A DNA stretch of 26,232 nucleotides from a virus. A program made the position numbers and the translations under genes. The notes below the pieces were generated by a model. That model was given only the letters and a program-made list of their open reading frames with translations. It was not told the origin of the DNA and did not search any database. This document shows positions 22,501 to 26,232 of this stretch, in pieces. The DNA lies in IMG/VR virus record IMGVR_UViG_3300030101_002145, positions 1 through 26,232 of that record; one strand, written 5' to 3'. Position 1 is the stretch's first letter, and each line of letters opens with the position of its first letter.

Positions 22501-22659
22501 TCTGTAAGAGTTGTTGCCTTCAATGTTGCCACCTGCTTTCCATATCTTAGGATCATCTTCTTTTATAGAAGCAGCAAAGTTCCTATCAAACAAAGGATAG
22601 TTAGAATTTCTTAGTGATATTTTTTTATCATCACCTTTTTTGGGAAAGTCAGTTGCCAT
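19585..22659 (-). CDS. Capsid polyprotein: unknown domain + cupredoxin-like + S78 protease + HK97-fold major capsid protein
   Basis: A 1024-residue polyprotein. I start at ATG 22659 (GGAAG 10 bases upstream) because the earlier ATG at 22701 lies deep in the small gene 22649-22783. Residues about 15-235 are an unrecognised phage domain with ERGIGAYKTNPSSVRP and PEQWAYARVNAF. Residues 258-369 resemble a cupredoxin, with His307, Cys357, His360 and Met363 (CVNHKGM) in the type-1 copper arrangement. An acidic linker follows. Residues 426-581 are an HK97/S78 prohead protease, with His481 in LLLDHD and Ser530 in NISVGY, then PLEVSAVSIPAD. From about 599 to the end is an HK97-fold major capsid protein, its first 120 residues forming a delta-like region. 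Protease-capsid fusions are known; the N-terminal additions are unusual. Confidence 0.85.
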   Translation of the reverse strand: MATDFPKKGDDKKISLRNSNYPLFDRNFAASIKEDDPKIWKAGGNIEGNNSYRLLLRALDGDDSPAVLRKIKERESWAARHFEDGGQFKSGDKKARPSNIAGIVAQMKWLVIGTLGEQKMKDVILEAVKYLEDKEDRSAERQVSKTVEKGLRKKVEDHNEEYGNDKRKRATYRMLLAVFERGIGAYKTNPSSVRPSVASPEQWAYARVNAFLFALRNLRFPSKNKFDTDLLPKEHPLSSKENGDRIADMDNETRQETIEYEVIIKEGENKYGEGNKFYLDGENSPSLIMLSGNEYIFNISDGSNKTHALRFSATEDGSHNEGEEYKQGVEINGKAGEEGASIKIMVDDDTPDLYYYCVNHKGMGGKISTRQMEEDRPHEPYHEEEEEEKRPYHYDEEEKGFKEDEDRSNSEILDFYAKEDLKRNFDFDREKINEEKRTVVIGVSSEKPVQRRFGFEVLGHNEEEIDMEFMASGRSPLLLDHDSTKQIGVVEEFGIDKANKRTVAKVRFSKNRMADEVFQDVKDGIRQNISVGYQVNSMEKEDEEREGVPIYRVNSWSPLEVSAVSIPADSSPSVGFARNIEKAQTKIEINPINNKENKMETKEINNVPEVNPNELREKFAKESKAIIDLGVQHNKRDLAHESIANGDSLEQFRGKLLGAIANDKPLDLPSDVDMNVAEKRDYSLIKAIRESASGKLSGLEREVSDEIAAQTGKAARGFYMPTNIGFGKRDLTVGTNNAGGFLKGTDHLGNEFIEAVYENLVIGQAGARVLQGLKGDVAIPKLSASVNNASFVAENAAPSESSQTYAQVTMSPKTLACFIDLSRKLMMQSDPSVEQIVRDDIIQSFARKIDGVALEGGGSNEPSGLIGTMSNNVVSIGTNGGAFAYTNLVDMIKLVEEDNAIRNDGSVHFIGNAKVTAKLRTTSKQASGVEGNFILEPNNQMFGYDYLSSSLVPSDLSKGSGSNLSALLFGDFSQLLLGYYSGVDVVVDPYTGSSAGTTRLAFFQDMDVAIRDENAFSVCKDIVT
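20863..20877 (-). promoter_or_regulatory. Internal in-frame ribosome site and ATG for free capsid protein
   Basis: Inside the polyprotein frame, AAGGA (20873-20877) lies 7 bases before an in-frame ATG at 20865. The ATG falls precisely between the protease and capsid domains (METKEINN). Spacing and strength are better than at the full-length start. An independent capsid protein of 427 residues, about the size of HK97 gp5, would result. This may supply the large excess of capsid over protease. Confidence 0.6.
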
Positions 22660-22783
22660 GTTTTGTTTTCTTCCATTTATATTTTTTTGGGTTTTCACCA
22701 TTCTTACCGAATATTTTTATCCAGTTTTGATAAAACTCATCATCAGATATTGTCTTTGGTCTAACTTTGCTGCCTTTACTCAT
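22649..22783 (-). CDS. Small basic protein between portal and capsid genes
   Basis: A 44-residue basic protein beginning MSKGSKVRP and with FYQNWIKIFGK in the middle. I recognise the pattern of N-terminal GS..RP followed by F..NW..IFGK from short phage proteins of head and tail operons, with no assigned function. It starts within the portal gene's last codons (8-base overlap) and its stop overlaps the ATG of the capsid polyprotein by 11 bases. This coupling is also the reason for choosing the 22659 start for the polyprotein. Confidence 0.65.
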   Translation of the reverse strand: MSKGSKVRPKTISDDEFYQNWIKIFGKNGENPKKYKWKKTKHGN

Positions 22784-24260
22784 CTTCATCTTCGCCTTGC
22801 TGTATTTCAGCATCGACTGGCATTTTCATAGCACCATAAGGTTGATAAGCCATAGCAATATCGTATTGTTTAGCAAGTTCTTCCTCTCTTTGATGTTGTT
22901 CAAATAGTTCTTCAACATCTCTGCCATAATTAGACTGAACATCTTGCATAGTGATAACACCTGCATTAAGTCCATCAACATTAGCTTTAACTTCTTTAAC
23001 TGGATCAATCCATCCCCAACTTCTAGGAATATAAATCATATTGTCGGCAAACTTGTTGTATTTATCAGGTGGTAATAAAAAGTTTTCTTTGAAAGACATA
23101 GTTTGTAAAAGCCAATGTCTAAATACTGGTTCAATAAAGTGTTCAATCATAAACTTCTGTAATATTCGATAGTTGTCTCTTTCTTCTAATGTGCCTTGCC
23201 TGATTGATGAATAGTTTACACCCTCAAGATTGTTGGCAAGTGAAACATAAGATACACCAAGTCCTGATGCTATACCTCGCAAAACTGCTTTCTGAAAAGA
23301 GTCAAATGAAGATGTTGGATGTTGAGGATCGAATGTTTTAAAATCCATACCTTCAGGTAGCTGCTCAAATGTTCCTGCTTCAGCATTCATAATTGGGGTA
23401 TAGTCATCTTCTTTATCGTCACCAACATAACCATCACCTGCATCACTTGTAAAAAATCCCATCTTACTTGCACCAACTCTAGCTGCTACCAGTTCAGCTT
23501 CTAAATAGCCATCTAGCATTTTCATACCACTTAATGCTGTTGTCATAAATGGTAGTCCTCTAGTTTGTTCAGGTCTTTCTGATTGATAAGCATGGATCAC
23601 ATCTTCTGCTTTGACTTCAATATGCTTTCTATTGTATTTACCATGATAGTTATTATGAGGATGTTCTTGGAACAACATATATGCTATCGGTTTTTTGAAT
23701 TTATCTAGCTTGACACCCATAATGATCTCTTGACCATTGTTTAGATTTTCATTTTTTTCTTCATCAAGATAATCGGCATCTAGGAATTGTATTCTGTATG
23801 GATCAAGTGGGTTATTGGTTTTGATATGTCTGACAAGCACTTCACCATCTCTAGCTAATGTTTCAATGAATAGTTTTTGTGCATCTAAGAAGGACATTTT
23901 GCCATCTATTGTGCAATTACCCTTCTTACCCCACTTCCTAAACTCTCTTTCTATGATCTGATTGCCGATAAAATCTAGGCTATTGTCCTCATTTCTTGCT
24001 TTGGATTGTATTCTGATACCATTTTGACCGACAACATTAGTCACTAATAGTTGCAAATACCTTCTTGCATACTGGTTATTTCTTGCTTGATCTCTGCATC
24101 TATCTCTTATTTTTCGTAGATTAAATCTGATATTGCTGTCTGCATTACTAGATGAACCAAAGAAATCAGCAAATAAATTACCTGAATTACTTGCTTTATA
24201 GTTTCTTCTTCTTCGTATTTGCTTTTTCCTGCTTTTAAACAGTCTATCCCATACAGCCAT
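22776..24260 (-). CDS. Portal protein, lambda gpB family
   Basis: A 494-residue portal of the Phage_portal_2 (lambda gpB) type. The N-terminus is highly basic (KSRKKQIRRRRNYK). Family landmarks in order are RDRCRDQARNNQYARRYLQL, then VGQNGIRIQS, FLDADYLDE, DVIHAYQSERPEQTRGLPF, ASGLGVSYVSLANNLEGVNY, and a C-terminal clip region with WGWIDPVKEVKA. Twelve copies form the ring through which DNA enters the capsid. The acidic end overlaps the next small gene, and the start joins the upstream gene by TAATG. Confidence 0.9.
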   Translation of the reverse strand: MAVWDRLFKSRKKQIRRRRNYKASNSGNLFADFFGSSSNADSNIRFNLRKIRDRCRDQARNNQYARRYLQLLVTNVVGQNGIRIQSKARNEDNSLDFIGNQIIEREFRKWGKKGNCTIDGKMSFLDAQKLFIETLARDGEVLVRHIKTNNPLDPYRIQFLDADYLDEEKNENLNNGQEIIMGVKLDKFKKPIAYMLFQEHPHNNYHGKYNRKHIEVKAEDVIHAYQSERPEQTRGLPFMTTALSGMKMLDGYLEAELVAARVGASKMGFFTSDAGDGYVGDDKEDDYTPIMNAEAGTFEQLPEGMDFKTFDPQHPTSSFDSFQKAVLRGIASGLGVSYVSLANNLEGVNYSSIRQGTLEERDNYRILQKFMIEHFIEPVFRHWLLQTMSFKENFLLPPDKYNKFADNMIYIPRSWGWIDPVKEVKANVDGLNAGVITMQDVQSNYGRDVEELFEQHQREEELAKQYDIAMAYQPYGAMKMPVDAEIQQGEDEDE

Positions 24261-24844
24261 TAGAACCTTACCTTAATTGTGTTACCTGTATCTTGTTTGT
24301 TTTTAATTCTTTTCAATTTAAGTTCTTTTAGATACTCTGCTCTGTATCTTGCTCTAAAAGTAAGGAGATCATCAATAGACATTCTTGATAATGACCTTCC
24401 TGCAATACTATAACTCATTTGGTCTTGAGAAGCCCTATTCTCCAAAACAGCTTCGATGCCATCAAGCACCTTTTTAACATGGCTTCTATTGTCAGCACTA
24501 GAGTTAGCTAAGTTTATTTCTAATGTAGTGTGTCCTGTATCAACTGAAAATCTATTTGAATCTGATGATCTTGTAATGTATGCAGTCCAATTATACTCAC
24601 CTGCAACATAATCTCTTGTGGTTGCAGAATTTACTTCAATTATATAATCGGTTGAAGTTTCGGATGCAGTAATAGAAAATTTATTAGAACCACCACTATC
24701 TTCATTGAAGTTATATGTCAAAACAAAACTGCTTGGATCATATACTGATGCAAGATCAGGTCTTCTCCATACAAATCTATCACCAACGATTAGGGTATCA
24801 GGTTCTTGTGTTGGATAATTAGCTGTATCGAATAAATTTTCCAT
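24260..24844 (-). CDS. Protein at the gpW position with N-terminal beta domain
   Basis: A 194-residue protein between terminase and portal, where lambda encodes gpW. Residues 1-110 form a beta-rich domain (DTLIVGDRFVWRRPDL to VDTGHTTLEINL) that resembles an Ig-like phage head domain. Residues 120-194 are helical, with VKKVLDGIEAVLENRASQDQ and SYSIAGRSLSRMSIDDLLTF-RAR, a pattern seen in gpW-like head-completion proteins of marine phages. The composite suggests head completion with an added surface or connector domain. The ribosome site before the ATG at 24844 is poor. Confidence 0.55.
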   Translation of the reverse strand: MENLFDTANYPTQEPDTLIVGDRFVWRRPDLASVYDPSSFVLTYNFNEDSGGSNKFSITASETSTDYIIEVNSATTRDYVAGEYNWTAYITRSSDSNRFSVDTGHTTLEINLANSSADNRSHVKKVLDGIEAVLENRASQDQMSYSIAGRSLSRMSIDDLLTFRARYRAEYLKELKLKRIKNKQDTGNTIKVRF

Positions 24845-24873
24845 GTGTCAATAGTTTAACTGATATTTTAATC

Positions 24874-26232
24874 TTAATCTTTCCAAGAAGTAATAAAGTT
24901 TCTTTCTTTTCTACGATATAATCTTCGCCTTTCTTGTAATAATGATGACTTTCGATTTGTATTTTTTTGTTTTTTTACTTCTGTTTTCCCTACTAATTTG
25001 GAAAAATCAGGTTGTAGTATATGGATTCCTGCTAAAGAATATACAAAACAGTCCAACGCTTCATTCCTTTGCCGAGTTTGTTTCCACACCAAACTTTTCT
25101 TACCTCTTACAAATTTCGATACTCTCCTTTCGGCTGTAAGCTGTTTAAAATATTCTTCATCTACTGTGTTTGGAAAGTGAATTAGATCAGTTGCTTCATC
25201 TTTCAGTCTTGCATGGATAAATTCTTTCGCTGTATCTGTGCCAACTGAATACAATGCTGTTCTTCTTCTACCCACAAAGGTTGGCCTTGATGCTATAGGT
25301 TTATTAGATTGCGATGCACCTTTGACAGCAAATATTCTTCTGTTGTTTCTACCTCTTGTAAAAGCATAAACTTGATCTGTAAAAGAACCACCTGAGTCAA
25401 TACAAGCAATGCTGATTGGTAGTCTAGCACCATCTTCTTTGTCAAATGATAGTTTTAAATATTCGTCTAGTTCCATCCATATTTCTTTGGTTGCAGGATT
25501 TCCCCAAATGATACGATGTTCAACTACCCATGCTTCCATGTTCTCACCATAACCTATAACTGTTATTTCTACCCTATCGTTTTGTGTATCAATACCTGCT
25601 GATAATACAAGAACATCTTTGGGTATGCTTTCATGGTTATAGTTTTCGCATTTCTCCATTAATCCTTCGGCTTCTATCTCCTCACCCTGTTCTTCCCATG
25701 TTTCACCAAGCGATGTATTAATAAATGTTTGTAATAATTCAGGTGACTTCTTGGCTTCTAAAAAATCCTCTACTAGTTCTACCCAAGTTCTAAAAGGTGA
25801 ATATAGTTCTGAAATATGAAAGCCAACTTTCTTACCATTCGGTTCTGTTGCTTTCCACTTACCATTTTGCAACATCCATTGTTTTTTACTTTCTTCTATA
25901 ACTGAGCCACAATGCTTACATGATAAACAAGCTGTTTCAGGTTTATTTTCGTGCCATACTATTTGTTGCCACTTCAGTTCTTGTAATTCTTTACATTCTG
26001 GGCATGGCACTTGGAATACTCTTTTATCTGATTCATCGTATGCTTTTTCTATTCGTGATAATCCTTTTATTGTTGGTGTTGATGTCATAATTATTTTTCT
26101 ATTCCAAAAAGTAGTAGTTCGCTTTCTACCTAACAAGATTGGATCACCTTCACTACCTGCTGATATTGGGTATCTATCTACTTCATCAAACAAACAAATT
26201 CTGACTGGTCTTGATGCAAGACCTGATGGAGA
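24874..26232 (-). CDS. Terminase large subunit, GpA family (5' end outside window)
   Basis: 452 residues of a GpA-type terminase, lacking the N-terminus because the frame runs off the right edge. The window begins in the ATPase domain near RPVRICLFDEVDRYP, which is Walker B with the catalytic Glu. It continues with IIMTSTPTIKGLSRIE (coupling motif), a zinc-binding CPEC/CLSCKHC module typical of GpA, and the nuclease domain with AGIDTQNDRVEI, ACIDSGG and a C-terminal NEALDCFVY. GpA terminases cut cos ends and pump DNA into proheads. It is the most upstream virion gene in view. Confidence 0.93.
   Translation of the reverse strand, partial: SPSGLASRPVRICLFDEVDRYPISAGSEGDPILLGRKRTTTFWNRKIIMTSTPTIKGLSRIEKAYDESDKRVFQVPCPECKELQELKWQQIVWHENKPETACLSCKHCGSVIEESKKQWMLQNGKWKATEPNGKKVGFHISELYSPFRTWVELVEDFLEAKKSPELLQTFINTSLGETWEEQGEEIEAEGLMEKCENYNHESIPKDVLVLSAGIDTQNDRVEITVIGYGENMEAWVVEHRIIWGNPATKEIWMELDEYLKLSFDKEDGARLPISIACIDSGGSFTDQVYAFTRGRNNRRIFAVKGASQSNKPIASRPTFVGRRRTALYSVGTDTAKEFIHARLKDEATDLIHFPNTVDEEYFKQLTAERRVSKFVRGKKSLVWKQTRQRNEALDCFVYSLAGIHILQPDFSKLVGKTEVKKQKNTNRKSSLLQERRRLYRRKERNFITSWKD

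Noticed and set aside
22660-22701. Earlier in-frame ATG at 22701 as start of the capsid polyprotein.
   Set aside because: It lies within the small gene 22649-22783 and has a poor ribosome site. ATG 22659 gives the short overlap typical of this operon.
1-26232. tRNA genes, CRISPR arrays, insertion sequences, integrase or repressor of CI type.
   Set aside because: I looked for cloverleaf, direct repeat-spacer patterns and transposase or integrase motifs and saw none. Temperate lifestyle cannot be judged from this window.

Overview
The window is a strongly AT-rich stretch of a tailed double-stranded DNA phage or prophage with a lambda-like siphovirus plan. Almost all genes lie on the minus strand, so the virion operon reads from the right edge leftward: terminase large subunit (GpA type, cut by the right edge), a gpW-position protein, lambda-type portal, a small basic protein, a very large capsid polyprotein, a UUCG-loop terminator, small head-completion genes, a 3-TM holin, two paralogous tail-completion proteins flanking a repetitive S74-type fibre, tail tube, gpG/gpGT by frameshift, tape measure, two tail-tip proteins, a J-like tip protein, a tail assembly chaperone, small membrane and coiled-coil proteins, and a GH24 lysozyme. 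Junctions are very tight, mostly TAATG or ATGA overlaps. The low GC, the small-gene repertoire and the cupredoxin-like domain in a virion gene suggest a marine bacteriophage; the host cannot be named from sequence alone.

The left quarter is the early/replication region. From a divergent control region near 3760-3884, a leftward operon encodes two ribbon-helix-helix candidates, a small unknown, a protein with an SSB-type acidic tail ending IPF, a RepA-type RecA-fold ATPase with a C-terminal helix-turn-helix, a PD-(D/E)XK nuclease candidate, a DUF3310 protein and, unexpectedly, a gpZ-like minor tail protein. A rightward island (3885-5885) carries three micro-ORFs (two with a membrane segment), a YqaJ-like recombination exonuclease, a further micro-ORF and an HNH endonuclease. 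The rightward island collides with the end of the virion operon: the HNH and lysozyme genes overlap tail to tail.

The most unusual element is the capsid gene. One reading frame joins an N-terminal phage domain of unknown role, a cupredoxin-like domain with a complete His/Cys/His/Met type-1 copper ligand set, an acidic linker, an S78-type prohead protease and an HK97-fold major capsid protein. An in-frame ATG with a good Shine-Dalgarno sequence sits exactly at the protease/capsid boundary, so the gene may yield both a fusion and free capsid protein. Other points of interest are an A9 slippery run joining gpG to a gpT-like extension, a hairpin spanning the start of a micro-ORF between the tube and gpG genes, fibre repeats conserved in protein but scrambled synonymously in DNA, and a cluster of GTATCA/TGATAC inverted repeats in the replication operon.
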